64,000 nt of DNA from a bacterium (GTDB taxonomy: Bacteria > Chloroflexota > Dormibacteria > Aeolococcales > Bog-877), in NCBI GenBank assembly GCA_021801645.1, contig JAJYXT010000086.1:26379-90378 (forward strand). The letters run 5' to 3'. The notes under the pieces were generated by a model. It did not search any database and was not told the origin of the DNA. It saw only the letters and a program-made list of their open reading frames with translations. A program made the position numbers and the translations under genes. How positions within the stretch are numbered: position 1 is the stretch's first letter; every line of letters begins with the position of its first letter. This document shows positions 24,050 through 32,915 of this stretch, one piece after another.

Positions 24050-25128
24050 GCGCCGGCGGCCGTGGAGAGGAGGAGTCTCGCCACGTCCTGGGCGGCCCCG
24101 GGGCGGGCCAGGGTGAGGCTGGCCCGGGCCATCTGCTCGGCTCGCCCCTCCTCGGTGAGGACGGCGAGGATCAGCTGCGACAGCCGCTCCAGGCTCAGCT
24201 CGGAGTCCTCTAGGAGCAGTGCGGCTCCCGCCTGGGCGAAGGCCTCGGCGTTGGCCAGCTGGTGGTTGCCCGCGTGAGGGTAGGGCACCAGCACGAGCGG
24301 GCGGCCCATGCAGGCCATCTCGGCAAGAGAGCTCCCCCCCGCGCGCATCACCACCAGCCGGGAGGAGGCCGCCAGCTCGGCCACATGGTCCGAGAACGGC
24401 AGTGGCCGGTAGCGCGGGTCCCGGTCCAGCCCGAGGGCACGAGCCTCGGCAGCCACTCGCAGCTCCTCCCGCTGGCCGGTCAGGTGGGTGACCTCCATCT
24501 CCGGCAGCCGGCGCAGGAGGCCGGGGAGGGCTGCCAGCAGCGCCTGGTTCAGGTGCCGGGCACCCTGGGAGCCGCCCATCACCAGCACCGAGGGGCGAGT
24601 GGGGAGCTCCGGGCTCACTCCCTGAAAGGCGGCGCGGACCGGGTTGCCGGTGAACACCGCCCGCCCGGGCGGCAGGTGGTCCGCCGTGTCGGCGAAGGAC
24701 ACCGCGATCTTGCTGGCCAGGGGTGCCAGGCGGTTGATCGCCCGCCCGGGCAACCGGTTCTGCTCCAGCAGGACCACGGGAAGCCGGTGCCGGCGGGCGG
24801 CCAGCACCACCGGTACACAGACGTACCCCCCGGTCCCCAGCACCACCTGCGGGCGGAAGCTGCTGACCTCACGCCCCGCCTGCCGGTAGGCCAGCGGCAG
24901 GCGGGTCAGGAGACGGGGGGTGGCGGTGAGGGGGGAGGAGCCCATGCTCCCCAGCGAGAGCCCCCGGAACTCCAGCCCCGCCCTGGGGACCAGGACCGAT
25001 TCGGGGCCGCCGCTGCGTCCCACGTAGCGGAGCTCCAGGGTGGGGTCAATCGACCGCAGCGCCTCGGCCACCGCCATCGCCGGAGTGCAGTGGCCACCGG
25101 TCCCGCCGCCGGTGATCAGAACGCGCAT
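24046..25128 (-). CDS. murG: UDP-GlcNAc:lipid I N-acetylglucosaminyltransferase MurG
   Basis: The 360-residue GT-B glycosyltransferase converts lipid I to lipid II on the inner face of the membrane. The N terminus LITGGGTGGHCTPAMAVAEAL, with the family GGTGGH loop, is followed by TGGYVCVPVVLAA and LLEQNRLPG. The donor site has MGGSQGARHLNQ and MRAGGSSLAEMACMGRPLVLVPYP. The ATG start lies inside the 3' end of ftsW (83-nt overlap), and the end overlaps the Mpl-like gene. Confidence 0.95.
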   Translation of the reverse strand: MRVLITGGGTGGHCTPAMAVAEALRSIDPTLELRYVGRSGGPESVLVPRAGLEFRGLSLGSMGSSPLTATPRLLTRLPLAYRQAGREVSSFRPQVVLGTGGYVCVPVVLAARRHRLPVVLLEQNRLPGRAINRLAPLASKIAVSFADTADHLPPGRAVFTGNPVRAAFQGVSPELPTRPSVLVMGGSQGARHLNQALLAALPGLLRRLPEMEVTHLTGQREELRVAAEARALGLDRDPRYRPLPFSDHVAELAASSRLVVMRAGGSSLAEMACMGRPLVLVPYPHAGNHQLANAEAFAQAGAALLLEDSELSLERLSQLILAVLTEEGRAEQMARASLTLARPGAAQDVARLLLSTAAGA

Positions 25129-26305
25129 TGGCCTCCCCCGCTCGGCGGCGCCGGGCCGAAATGTTCAGCAGTATCCCGGTGGCCGCCAGCGAGAGCGCCA
25201 GCGACGACCCGCCGTAGCTTATGAAGGTGAGGGGGACCCCGGTCGAGGGGATCGTGTCGGTCACCCCACCGACGTTGATCAGCGCCTGCCCCACGATCCA
25301 GATGGTGACCCCGCCGGCCAGCAGCATCCCCAGGCGGTCGGGGGCACTCCGGGCGATCTTCAGCCCTCGCCAGCAGAACAGCCCGAAGAGGAGCAGGACC
25401 AGCAGCGTCCCGATCAGCCCGAGATCCTGACCGATGACCGCGAAGATGAAGTCGTTCTGGGACTCGGGCAGCCACTGGGCCGGCGGCACCGGGCTGGAGA
25501 AGCCAGTCCCGAAGACCCCGCCGGCGCCCAGCGCGTAGAGCGCCTGGACCGCCTGGTAGCCGGAGGTTTCGGCGTGGGCGAAGGGGTGCAGGTAGGCGAG
25601 CATCCGGGCCACCCGGTAGGGCTCGGCGAGGATCAGCAGCCCCCCCAGCCCGAGCCCCGCCACGCCGGCCACCAGCAGGTGGCGGAGGCGGGCGCCGGCC
25701 AGCACCAGGAGGCCGAGGGCGAGTACCCCCACCACCAGGGTGGAGCCCAGGTCCTTCTCCAGGATGATCAGCGCCCCGACCGCCCCCACCTGGAGGGCGT
25801 AGGGCCGGATGCCCTGGCTCAGGCTTCCGATCTGGCGGCGCCGGCGGTCCAGCCAGACCGCCCCACTCACCAGCACCATGAACTGGGCGATCACGCTGGG
25901 CTGGATCTGGATCGGCCCAGCGCCGATCCACCGCCTGGCGCCCTGGACCTCTTTCCCGATGTGGGGGACCAGGACCGCCACCAGGAGCAGCATGGACACC
26001 GCTGTGAGGTAGGGGGCAAGCCGGCGCCACTCGTGGTAGTCCAGCCTGTAGCAGAAGACCAGGCCGCCCACCCCGAGGGCCAGCCAGAGGGCCTGCCGCT
26101 CAAAGAAGAAGGCCGGGTTGCCGTAGTCCGCATACGCCGACGGGGCGCTGGCTACGAAGACCATGATCAGCCCCAGAGCGCAGAGCGCCGCCGTCACCAG
26201 GGTGAGGCCGAGGTCCAGGTTGGGCATCCGGCCCAGCCACCCCCGTCTCCGGCCGGCGGCACGGGCGTGGGCGACAGGGATCCACCGCTCGACCCTGGCG
26301 CTCAC
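25046..26305 (-). CDS. ftsW: Septal peptidoglycan polymerase FtsW
   Basis: I choose a GTG start at 26305 overlapping the TGA of mraY (GTGA), trimming the ORF from 451 to 419 residues. The SEDS-family protein has about ten membrane spans. Conserved segments include ESQNDFIFAVIGQDLGLIG and the loop GVTDTIPSTGVPLTFISYGGSS. It polymerises lipid II at the septum together with FtsI. The last 35 residues are hydrophilic and Arg-rich, encoded by the region overlapping murG. Confidence 0.93.
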   Translation of the reverse strand: MSARVERWIPVAHARAAGRRRGWLGRMPNLDLGLTLVTAALCALGLIMVFVASAPSAYADYGNPAFFFERQALWLALGVGGLVFCYRLDYHEWRRLAPYLTAVSMLLLVAVLVPHIGKEVQGARRWIGAGPIQIQPSVIAQFMVLVSGAVWLDRRRRQIGSLSQGIRPYALQVGAVGALIILEKDLGSTLVVGVLALGLLVLAGARLRHLLVAGVAGLGLGGLLILAEPYRVARMLAYLHPFAHAETSGYQAVQALYALGAGGVFGTGFSSPVPPAQWLPESQNDFIFAVIGQDLGLIGTLLVLLLFGLFCWRGLKIARSAPDRLGMLLAGGVTIWIVGQALINVGGVTDTIPSTGVPLTFISYGGSSLALSLAATGILLNISARRRRAGEANARSDHRRRDRWPLHSGDGGGRGAAVD

Positions 26306-27270
26306 CCGGGACGCCCCCCTAGCCCGGTGGCGATGGCCCAGAGGAGGGCCAGAGCCCCGGCCACCCAGGACGCCGCCCAGAGTCGGAGGTCCACCGCCCA
26401 CTCCCCCAGACCGCCAATCTCGAGGTGGTGGTGCAGGGGGCTCATCCGGAAGAGGCGGCGGCCCCCGGTGAGCCGGAAGTAGCCAACCTGCAGGATCACC
26501 GAGCCGGTCTCGACCAGGAAGACGGCCGCCAGCAGGGGCAGGAGGATCAGCAGCCCGACCTCGGCGGCGGCCACCGCCAGCATCAGGCCCAGCGCCAGTG
26601 ACCCGGCGTCGCCCATGAAGATCTTGGCCCGCGGCCGGTTGAACACCAGGAAGGCCAGCAGCACCGCCCCCACGGACCAGCAGGTGCCCGCCAGCTCCGG
26701 CCTGCCCTGGAGCTGAGCGGCCAGCCCGAGGGCGAGGAAACCGGGCACCGCGGTCCCCGCGGCCAGCCCATCCACGCCGTCGGTCAGGTTGACGGCATTG
26801 GAGGTGGCCAGCACCGCCAGGGCGGCCAGGGCGATTCCGAAGAGCCCCAGGTCGCGCCAGCCGACCACCGGGATCAGCTGGGACCAGGCCCCCGTCAGCG
26901 CCAGCCCGACCCCCAGGACGGCCGCGCAGATGGCCAGGAGGAGGAACTTGGGCACCACTCGGATCCCCTCACCGCTGCGCACCTTGGTGAGGTCGTCGAA
27001 GAGGCCCACGGCCATGCCCAGCACCCCGGCGCCAACCACCACCCCCCCGGCCGCGCCGCGCAGCCCGACGAGCCAGGCGACCACCAGCACGGCGCAGAAG
27101 ACCACCCCGCCCGCGGTGGGCGTGCCCGCCTTGCGCAGGTGGGAGCTGGGGCCATCCTGGCGTTCGCGCTGGAGCACCCCAAGGCGCCTCAGACCGACGA
27201 TCGCGGGTGGGTAGAGCACCAGTCCCCCCACCAGGGCGCCCGCCGCCGCCAGCTGTGTCACCCTGGCCAT
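26302..27270 (-). CDS. mraY: Phospho-MurNAc-pentapeptide transferase MraY
   Basis: The 322-residue membrane enzyme makes lipid I. Hallmarks are HLRKAGTPTAGGVVF near residue 45, NLTDGVDGLAAG and FMGDAGSLALG with catalytic Asp residues, and PLHHHLE near the C terminus, with about ten spans. It directly follows ftsI (one nt between stop and ATG). murF, which commonly precedes mraY, is absent, as is murD downstream. Confidence 0.95.
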   Translation of the reverse strand: MARVTQLAAAGALVGGLVLYPPAIVGLRRLGVLQRERQDGPSSHLRKAGTPTAGGVVFCAVLVVAWLVGLRGAAGGVVVGAGVLGMAVGLFDDLTKVRSGEGIRVVPKFLLLAICAAVLGVGLALTGAWSQLIPVVGWRDLGLFGIALAALAVLATSNAVNLTDGVDGLAAGTAVPGFLALGLAAQLQGRPELAGTCWSVGAVLLAFLVFNRPRAKIFMGDAGSLALGLMLAVAAAEVGLLILLPLLAAVFLVETGSVILQVGYFRLTGGRRLFRMSPLHHHLEIGGLGEWAVDLRLWAASWVAGALALLWAIATGLGGRPG

Positions 27271-27271
27271 C

Positions 27272-29065
27272 TTATGGTTGGAGGTGGAAGCGGGAGATGA
27301 GCGCCTCGGTGATCAGCTTGGAGGTGGGCGCAGCGTCGTAGGCGCCCTCGCGCAGGGCAGCCGGCACCTGGGGGTAGCGGATGATGCAGATCATCGAGTA
27401 CTGAGGGTCGCTGGCGGGGAAGAACTCCACGAAGGAGTCGATGGTGTTGGGCCCGTAGCTGCCATGGCCGTCGGAGACCGAGGCGGTGCCGGTCTTGCCG
27501 GCGATCTGCCCCTTCCAGGCTGGCCAGATGCGAGCCTCGAAGCCGGACGCCCCGGGGGCGTCGACGACACCCACCATCATCTGGGTCAGGGTCTGGGCGG
27601 TGGTGTCGCTGATCACCCGTCGGGTCTTGGGCTTGATCACGGTGGGGGGCTGGTTCCCGCCGACGATCTCGCTCACCACGTGGGGCTGGACCCAAACCCC
27701 GCCGTTGGCGATGGTGTTCACCGCCGCCAGCATCTGGATCGGGGTGGTGACGTACCCCTGGCCGAAGCTGTAGGTGGCGAACTGCAACGGCTGGGTCTGG
27801 GAGTAGGGCGGCAGAGGCTGGTTGGACTCGCCGGCCAGGTCGATGCCGGTGGGATGGCCGATCCCAAACGCCTGCATGTTCTGGTAGAACGGCTGCGAGC
27901 CCTCGATCTGCTCGATGTGGACCGCGCCCACGTTCAGCGAGTCCTCCAGCACCCAGGTCATGGTGATCACCCCATGGGCCCTCAGGTCCCAGTCACGGAT
28001 GGTCTGGCCCTGGACGGTGACCTGACCAGTCTCGTCGAAGGTCTCGTTGGGGGTGATGGCGTGGCGCTGGAGGGCCCCGGCGAAGGTGATGAGCTTGCCC
28101 ACCGACCCCGGCTCGTAGAGGTCGGCGACACCGGCGTCCTTGAAGAGCTTCTCCGGCTGCTGGCTGTAGTTGTTGGCGTTGTAGGAGGGGTAGTCGGCCC
28201 AGGCCACGATCCCCCCGGTGTGGACGTTCATCACGATCATCGTCCCCGAGCTGGCGTTCACCTTCTGGACCTCGGCGGCCAGGTCCTTCTCAACCGCGGC
28301 TTGGATGGGGGCGTCAATGCTGGTCACGAGGCTGCGCCCCGGAACGGCCGCCGTCTTGGGGCTGGAGCCCAGGACCACGGGGTTGCCCTGAAGATCGGTG
28401 ACCGCGGACTCCGAGCCCGACTTGCCGGCCAGCACCGAGTTGTAGTAGCCCTCCAGCCCGTACTGCCCCACACCGTTGGCATTGACGAAGCCCACCACGT
28501 TGGCGGCCAGGCTGGTGTTGGGCAGCGCCCCCGGACCGTAGGTGGCCTGCTCCCCCTGGATCGCCCCCACCCCGGTCAGGTTCAGCGCCTGCAGCCGCTG
28601 CTCCACGGAGAGCGGCTCTCCCTTGGCCAGGTACACGAAGTCCAGGGGGCGCTCGAGCTGGGTGAGGATCTGGGAGACCGGCAGCCCGAGAACCGCGGCG
28701 AGCCGCGCCGCCTCGGCATTGCGCTGCCCGGCGAGGATCTGGTTGGGGGCGGCGTAGATGTCGTAGACGGCCACGTTGCCGGCCAGGACCTGGCCCTGGT
28801 CGTCCAGGATCTGGCCGCGCACCGCGGGGATCGTGACCTGGGAGACCTGCTGGGCCACGGCGGCGGCCGCCAGCTGGGAGCCCTGGCTAATCTGCAGCAG
28901 GACCAGCCGTCCACCCAGCCCCATCACCGCCACCACCATGATGACCAAGAGCCAGCCCAGCCGCCGTCCGGGGTCCGGAGTGGCCCCCGGGTGACGGTCG
29001 AGGTCGGCGGGGCGCCGGCGCCTCGGAGCCGCCGGCCGGCGCGGGCTGGCAGTCCTGCCCGCCAC
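27272..29065 (-). CDS. ftsI: Septal penicillin-binding protein FtsI (PBP2/PBP3 type)
   Basis: The 597-residue class B PBP has a basic Pro-rich N terminus and a single membrane anchor (LLVIMVVAVMGLGGRLVLL, residues about 39-57). A pedestal domain follows. The transpeptidase has the SxxK serine in PGSVGK near residue 315, SxN as EDSLNVG, and KTG as IAGKTGTAS. No PASTA domain follows. It crosslinks septal peptidoglycan with FtsW. murE, which normally lies between ftsI and mraY, is absent. Confidence 0.94.
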   Translation of the reverse strand: MAGRTASPRRPAAPRRRRPADLDRHPGATPDPGRRLGWLLVIMVVAVMGLGGRLVLLQISQGSQLAAAAVAQQVSQVTIPAVRGQILDDQGQVLAGNVAVYDIYAAPNQILAGQRNAEAARLAAVLGLPVSQILTQLERPLDFVYLAKGEPLSVEQRLQALNLTGVGAIQGEQATYGPGALPNTSLAANVVGFVNANGVGQYGLEGYYNSVLAGKSGSESAVTDLQGNPVVLGSSPKTAAVPGRSLVTSIDAPIQAAVEKDLAAEVQKVNASSGTMIVMNVHTGGIVAWADYPSYNANNYSQQPEKLFKDAGVADLYEPGSVGKLITFAGALQRHAITPNETFDETGQVTVQGQTIRDWDLRAHGVITMTWVLEDSLNVGAVHIEQIEGSQPFYQNMQAFGIGHPTGIDLAGESNQPLPPYSQTQPLQFATYSFGQGYVTTPIQMLAAVNTIANGGVWVQPHVVSEIVGGNQPPTVIKPKTRRVISDTTAQTLTQMMVGVVDAPGASGFEARIWPAWKGQIAGKTGTASVSDGHGSYGPNTIDSFVEFFPASDPQYSMICIIRYPQVPAALREGAYDAAPTSKLITEALISRFHLQP

Positions 29066-29069
29066 CTCC

Positions 29070-29474
29070 TCAGGCGCCCTTCAGAGCGAGCAGCACGGGG
29101 AGCAGGGGGTCGGAGCCCGTCGGTGGGGTGAGCACCTGCCAGCCCCCGGCCGACTGGTAGCCGAGATGGTCAGCCGCCTGGTTGAGTGCGCCGGCGCTCT
29201 CGAGCTGCCCGATCTGCTGGGAGAGGATGCTGCTGGTGTTCGCCAGCTGGGCCTTCTCGGCCTGCAGGGAGGCGACCTGGTAGGTGAGAGCCGTTCCCCG
29301 GGCTGTCTGCGAGATGTAGGCGGTGGCGGAGACGGCCACCATGCCCAGCGCCACCAGAAGGGCCCACCCGGTCCCGGCCCGCGCCTTGAGGCGGGTGCGG
29401 CGGGACGGGGCGGCGGCCTCCTCCTCGTCGTCGAAGGGAAGGAAGCGAAAACCTGGTGTGGCGATGCTGGTCAT
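29070..29474 (-). CDS. ftsL: FtsL/DivIC-like division protein
   Basis: The 134-residue bitopic protein has an acidic cytoplasmic segment (FDDEEEAAA) and one membrane span (GWALLVALGMVAVSATAYI, residues about 36-54). An extracytoplasmic coiled coil follows (residues about 64-100, QVASLQAEKAQLANTSSILSQQIGQLE). Size, topology and position between rsmH and ftsI identify it as FtsL despite low sequence conservation in the family. It should act with FtsQ and a DivIC/FtsB partner. Confidence 0.82.
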   Translation of the reverse strand: MTSIATPGFRFLPFDDEEEAAAPSRRTRLKARAGTGWALLVALGMVAVSATAYISQTARGTALTYQVASLQAEKAQLANTSSILSQQIGQLESAGALNQAADHLGYQSAGGWQVLTPPTGSDPLLPVLLALKGA

Positions 29475-29537
29475 GGCTGCTGCGACTGCCTCTTGAGGTG
29501 GGACGGAGAACTGGGACGGGGGCGGCGCAGGCCGCCG

Positions 29538-30557
29538 TCAGGGGCTGGGATCAGGAAGGCGCAACGCCGCCCGCAATCGGGCCGAGCGGGCCCGGGGATT
29601 GCGCAGGATCTCGGCCGCAGAGGGCTTTATGACCCGGCGGCTGAGGAGGGAGAGGGTGGCCCGGTGGGCGCAGGTGCAGACGGGCCTTTGGGGAGGACAT
29701 ACACAGTTCTGAGCAAGGACGTGGAGAGAACGCTTGGCAAGGTAGTCCTCACTGGAGTGGAAGGAGATGACCCCAATACGCCCACCGGGCCGAAGTAGTT
29801 GAACTAAGGAATTTATGCCCTCCTCGATCTCCGCCAGCTCGTCGTTGACGGCGATCCTGAGGGCTAGGAAGGTCTTGGTCGCGGGGTGGATGCGGAGGTG
29901 CCGTCCCCGCCTGGGGTATGCCGCCCGGCAGATCTCCGCGAGCTCAGTGGTGGTGGTGATCCGTCCCTGCTGGCGGTGGTGGACGATGGCCCGAGCGATC
30001 CGCCGGGAGTGGACCTCGCCCGCCAGCTGGAAGAGTGCGTCCGCCAGCTCGGTCTCGGACATGGTGGCCAGCAGTTCCGCCGCTGTCGGGATGTTGGCGG
30101 TCGGGTCCATGCGCATGTCCAGCGGCCCCTCCTGCTGGAAGGAGAAGCCTCGGCCAGGGTCGTCCAGCTGCAGCGAGGAGATCCCCAGATCCATCACCAC
30201 CAGGTCCGGGCGCAGACCCCTCCCCTCCAGCACCGCGGCGGCCTCGGAGAAGCGGCCCACGATGGCCTCGAAGGCCCCCTGGTGGGCGGCGAACCGCTCC
30301 CGGGCCCGCCCTACAGCGGCCGGATCCCGATCAAAAGCCAGGACCCGGCCGCCTGGGAGGACGCGTTGGAGAAAGGCCTCGGCGGTGCCCCCGGCACCCA
30401 GGGTGGCGTCCAGCACCACCTCACCGGGTCGTGGGTCGAGGACCGCCAGGAGCTCGGGGACCATCACCGGCAGGTGGCCGGCGGCAGCAGGAGTCGCCCG
30501 CACTTTGGCGGGAGCTACGCGGCGCCTGTTGGTCATCGTGGCCAGCATGACGCTCAC
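29538..30557 (-). CDS. rsmH: 16S rRNA (cytosine-1402-N4)-methyltransferase RsmH
   Basis: The 339-residue SAM-dependent enzyme (MraW) has HLPVMVPELLAVL and the SAM motif VLDATLGAGGTAEAFL. DLGISSLQLDDPGRGFSF and the C-terminal RPGGRIGVISFHSSED, with family-typical DRxVK and lysine-rich ends, are also present. It methylates C1402 in the ribosomal P site. A GTG start overlaps the mraZ stop by 4 nt (GTGA). An in-frame ATG four codons later is possible. Confidence 0.95.
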   Translation of the reverse strand: MSVMLATMTNRRRVAPAKVRATPAAAGHLPVMVPELLAVLDPRPGEVVLDATLGAGGTAEAFLQRVLPGGRVLAFDRDPAAVGRARERFAAHQGAFEAIVGRFSEAAAVLEGRGLRPDLVVMDLGISSLQLDDPGRGFSFQQEGPLDMRMDPTANIPTAAELLATMSETELADALFQLAGEVHSRRIARAIVHHRQQGRITTTTELAEICRAAYPRRGRHLRIHPATKTFLALRIAVNDELAEIEEGINSLVQLLRPGGRIGVISFHSSEDYLAKRSLHVLAQNCVCPPQRPVCTCAHRATLSLLSRRVIKPSAAEILRNPRARSARLRAALRLPDPSP

Positions 30558-31033
30558 GCGTCCGGCTCCGATCCGAAGGAGCTCACCGCCCCCGTCCCGA
30601 CCACCTCGGCCGCCCGGGCCCGCACCCGCTCCCAGACCGCCGGGTCGAGCCGCTGGGCGCGCTGGTCGAAGTGCTCCTGGCTGAACACCTCGACCACCTC
30701 GTTCATGCCCACGAACACCACGTCCCGGCGCAGCTCAGCGTGCTCCCGCAACTGGGGGCTGAGCAGGATCCGCCCCTGGGCGTCCCAGTTGATCTGCTGG
30801 CTCTGGCCGAAGAGATGGAAGAGGTACTGCCGGTAGTCGGGGTCGGCGAGGTCGCTGTAGGCGCGCTGCTCGGTGAGCCGCTGCCAGTAGGTGGGCGGGT
30901 ACATCACCAGGGCGAAGTCCGGGCCGCGGGTGACGACCCCGCCCAGGAGGCTGTCCCGGAAGCGTGCCGGGACCGCCACCCTTCCCTTCTCGTCGAGCGA
31001 GTGCTGGTAGGAGCCATAGAAGGGCATCCCCAC
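30554..31033 (-). CDS. mraZ: Transcriptional regulator MraZ
   Basis: The 159-residue protein has the two SpoVT/AbrB-like repeats of MraZ. The first is YGSYQHSLDEKGRVAVPARFRD (residues about 6-27) and the second is INWDAQGRILLSPQLREHAEL (about 80-101). MraZ binds TGGGN direct repeats before its own operon. A TGGGG-N5-TGGTG pair lies in its leader. It heads the division cluster, transcribed from a strong promoter about 85 nt upstream. Confidence 0.95.
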   Translation of the reverse strand: MGMPFYGSYQHSLDEKGRVAVPARFRDSLLGGVVTRGPDFALVMYPPTYWQRLTEQRAYSDLADPDYRQYLFHLFGQSQQINWDAQGRILLSPQLREHAELRRDVVFVGMNEVVEVFSQEHFDQRAQRLDPAVWERVRARAAEVVGTGAVSSFGSEPDA

Positions 31034-31078
31034 ACCTCAGCGGGGGTTCCGCTGGTCGGACTGCCCATGAGCACGATT

Positions 31079-31093
31079 CACCACTTCTCCCCA
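31079..31093 (-). promoter_or_regulatory. MraZ-box-like direct repeats
   Basis: Reading the minus strand, TGGGG-AGAAG-TGGTG forms two TGGNG repeats with a 10-bp period. This is the arrangement bound by MraZ in other bacteria. It lies between the predicted transcription start (about 31108) and mraZ. Autorepression of the division cluster is inferred. Confidence 0.6.
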
Positions 31094-31114
31094 CCAACTT
31101 CCGCGTTGGTCGGA

Positions 31115-31143
31115 ACTGTATCAGCTCAACTTGGGCCGGTCAA
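31115..31143 (-). promoter_or_regulatory. mraZ operon promoter
   Basis: TTGACC (31143-31138) and TACAGT (31120-31115) are separated by exactly 17 nt on the minus strand, the best sigma-70-type promoter in the window. A CCAAC-GCGGAA-GTTGG stem-loop lies at the start of the transcript. Confidence 0.82.
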
Positions 31144-31238
31144 GCGAACTTTAGTACGGTTTGCAATTCGCTCGGTGAATTCGAGAGCGGTGGTGATTCA
31201 CACCCACATCCACCCTGCCTTTGGTGGGGGCCGGTGGC

Positions 31239-31261
31239 GCAGGGGGGCCGGGCCCCCCTGC
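31239..31261. terminator. GC hairpin after RNase P RNA
   Basis: GCAGGGGGGCC-G-GGCCCCCCTGC is an inverted repeat with 11-bp arms beginning about 10 nt past the 3' end of rnpB. It has no U-tract on either strand, so it is at best a non-canonical terminator or an RNA 3' stabiliser. Confidence 0.5.
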
Positions 31262-31270
31262 GGGGAGCGG

Positions 31271-31665
31271 GTTGGGCGGGCGATAAGCCGAGTTCTGTGC
31301 CCCCTCGGGCCTCCCGCACGGCGGGGCTCCCCCCGAGGGGCGATGGCCATCCATCTAGGGCGGCGGTCTCCCGCCACCTCCAGCGACCCACCCGAGCCTG
31401 TCCGGACGAGCAGCCCGGCGGTGCGTGCACCGAGGCTCTGCTGGGTCTTGCTCCGGGCGGGGTTTACCTGGCCGACCGGTCACCCGGCCGCCGGTGGGCT
31501 CTTACCCCACCATTTCACCTTTGCCGGCGGGAGCCCCGCCGGCCGTGTATTTCTGTGGCACTCTCCCTGAGGTTTCCCTCGCCGGGTGTTACCCGGCGCC
31601 CTGCTCTTCGGAGCTCGGACTTTCCTCGACCGGACGCTCCGGCCGCGGCCACCTGCCCGCCACCC
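31271..31665 (-). ncRNA. rnpB: RNase P RNA
   Basis: The minus strand shows the conserved RNase P RNA core: GAGGAAAGTCCGAGCTCC near the 5' end, GAGGGAAACCTC...AGAGTGCCACAGAAA, GTGAAATGGTGGGGTAAGAG and AGAACTCGGCTTATCGCCC near the 3' end. The 5' GGCGGGC pairs with the 3' GCCCGCC as helix P1. The RNA of about 395 nt is the catalytic subunit that trims the 5' end of pre-tRNAs. The ends are set by P1 and may be off by a few nt. Confidence 0.94.
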
Positions 31666-31671
31666 GGCTCA

Positions 31672-31677
31672 ATGGTA
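31672..31677 (-). promoter_or_regulatory. Likely -10 of rnpB
   Basis: TACCAT lies seven nt before the predicted 5' end of RNase P RNA, the right distance for a -10 box. No good -35 match is seen. The remaining sequence up to the pstA stop (about 280 nt) has no supported gene. Confidence 0.5.
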
Positions 31678-31958
31678 GCCCCAGGCGCGGGCGGTGGTGA
31701 GCCGTCCCTGGCGAGGCGACCTCCGGGCGATCGGGAACTGGGGCACGGCCCGCCTCGGGGCCGACCACCCCTCCTCGGCCGGGGACGGGACCAAGCAGAC
31801 AACACTCGTCGCCGCGACACGGCCACGACCGGGTGCGCCCGCGGAATGACCAAAGAGTTTCGGGCCCAACCTGTTGGAGCTGCACCGGCGTGACTTTCAA
31901 CCGGATGCCCCCGCGCGAAGGCAGGCATCGGCTCCTGGACCCGGCAGACCCGCGGCGT

Positions 31959-32915
31959 CTACAGGTCCATGCGCTCGGTCATCCTCTTCGACCGGGCGGT
32001 GGCCGCCCGACCAAGGAGCAGGAGCACGAGGATGATCCCCACGGTCACCAAGGCGGCGGCGGCGGCCAGCTCGTGGGCCTGGGCGTAGGGGAGGATCAGG
32101 GTGTTGTAGGTGACCCCGGTGAGGTACGGCTCGGGGTTGTTGGTCAGCTTCAGCACCGGGTTGGCGTCGGTCCAGTTGGCGGTGAAGAGCAGGGGCGCGG
32201 TCTCGCCCATGGCGATGGCCTGGGCCAGGATGAGTCCGCCGACTATCCCCGGAAGTGCGGTCGGGAGCAGCACTTTGCGAATGGTGGTGAACCGGGAGAT
32301 GCCCAGGGCCAGCGCTCCCTCGCGCAGGCTGCGCGGAGCCTGATCAAAGGCCACCTCGGTGTTTTTGATGATGTAGGGAATGGTTATCACCGAGAGAGAG
32401 ATAACCGCTGCCAACAGCGAGTAGTGCCACTGGAGGGGACCATTCACCAGCACCGTGTAACCGACCAGACCGATGACGATTGAGGGGACACCGGAGAGGA
32501 CCTCGGAGCAGAAGCGCATCACCGCCCGAGGACGGGGAGGGGCGAACTCCACGATGTAGAGGCCGGCGAGCACCCCGATGATCCCGGCGACGATCAGCAC
32601 GCCCAGGCCGAGAAGCAGTGAGCCCAGGATGCCATCCTCCACGCCGATGGGGGCGCTCAGGTGGGCCGGGTCGATGGCGCTGCCGTGGGTGAAGAGGTTG
32701 AGGTTGAGCAGCGGCGCCGCCTGCGAGATGAGGGTCCAGACCATGTCCAGCAGCGGCACGATGATCGCCAGCAGGGCCAGGCCGCACAGCCCCCAGAAGA
32801 TGCCGCTACGCATTCGACGGATCAGCGGCGATCTCTGGGCCCGGTCCAACCCGTCGTCGAAGCGCGACAGGCCGCTGTGCGGCGCGGGGAATCTGAGGCT
32901 AGACACCGCGGCCAA
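31959..32915 (-). CDS. pstA: Phosphate ABC transporter permease PstA
   Basis: The 318-residue permease has six main spans. The ABC-binding loop contains PRSLREGALALGISRFTTIRKVLLPTALPGI, and the PstA-typical VEDGILGSLLLGLGVLIVAGIIGVLAGLYIVEFAP is present. It forms the channel with PstC. The GTG start overlaps the pstC stop by 17 nt. It is last in the pstB-S-C-A order. No phoU follows. Confidence 0.94.
   Translation of the reverse strand: MAAVSSLRFPAPHSGLSRFDDGLDRAQRSPLIRRMRSGIFWGLCGLALLAIIVPLLDMVWTLISQAAPLLNLNLFTHGSAIDPAHLSAPIGVEDGILGSLLLGLGVLIVAGIIGVLAGLYIVEFAPPRPRAVMRFCSEVLSGVPSIVIGLVGYTVLVNGPLQWHYSLLAAVISLSVITIPYIIKNTEVAFDQAPRSLREGALALGISRFTTIRKVLLPTALPGIVGGLILAQAIAMGETAPLLFTANWTDANPVLKLTNNPEPYLTGVTYNTLILPYAQAHELAAAAALVTVGIILVLLLLGRAATARSKRMTERMDL

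Noticed and set aside
31140-31430. Short minus-strand ORFs around the RNase P RNA
   Set aside because: They overlap the conserved rnpB core and lack protein features.
31589-31900. 103-aa minus-strand ORF between pstA and rnpB
   Set aside because: It overlaps the 5' part of rnpB, has no recognisable domain and no ribosome site.
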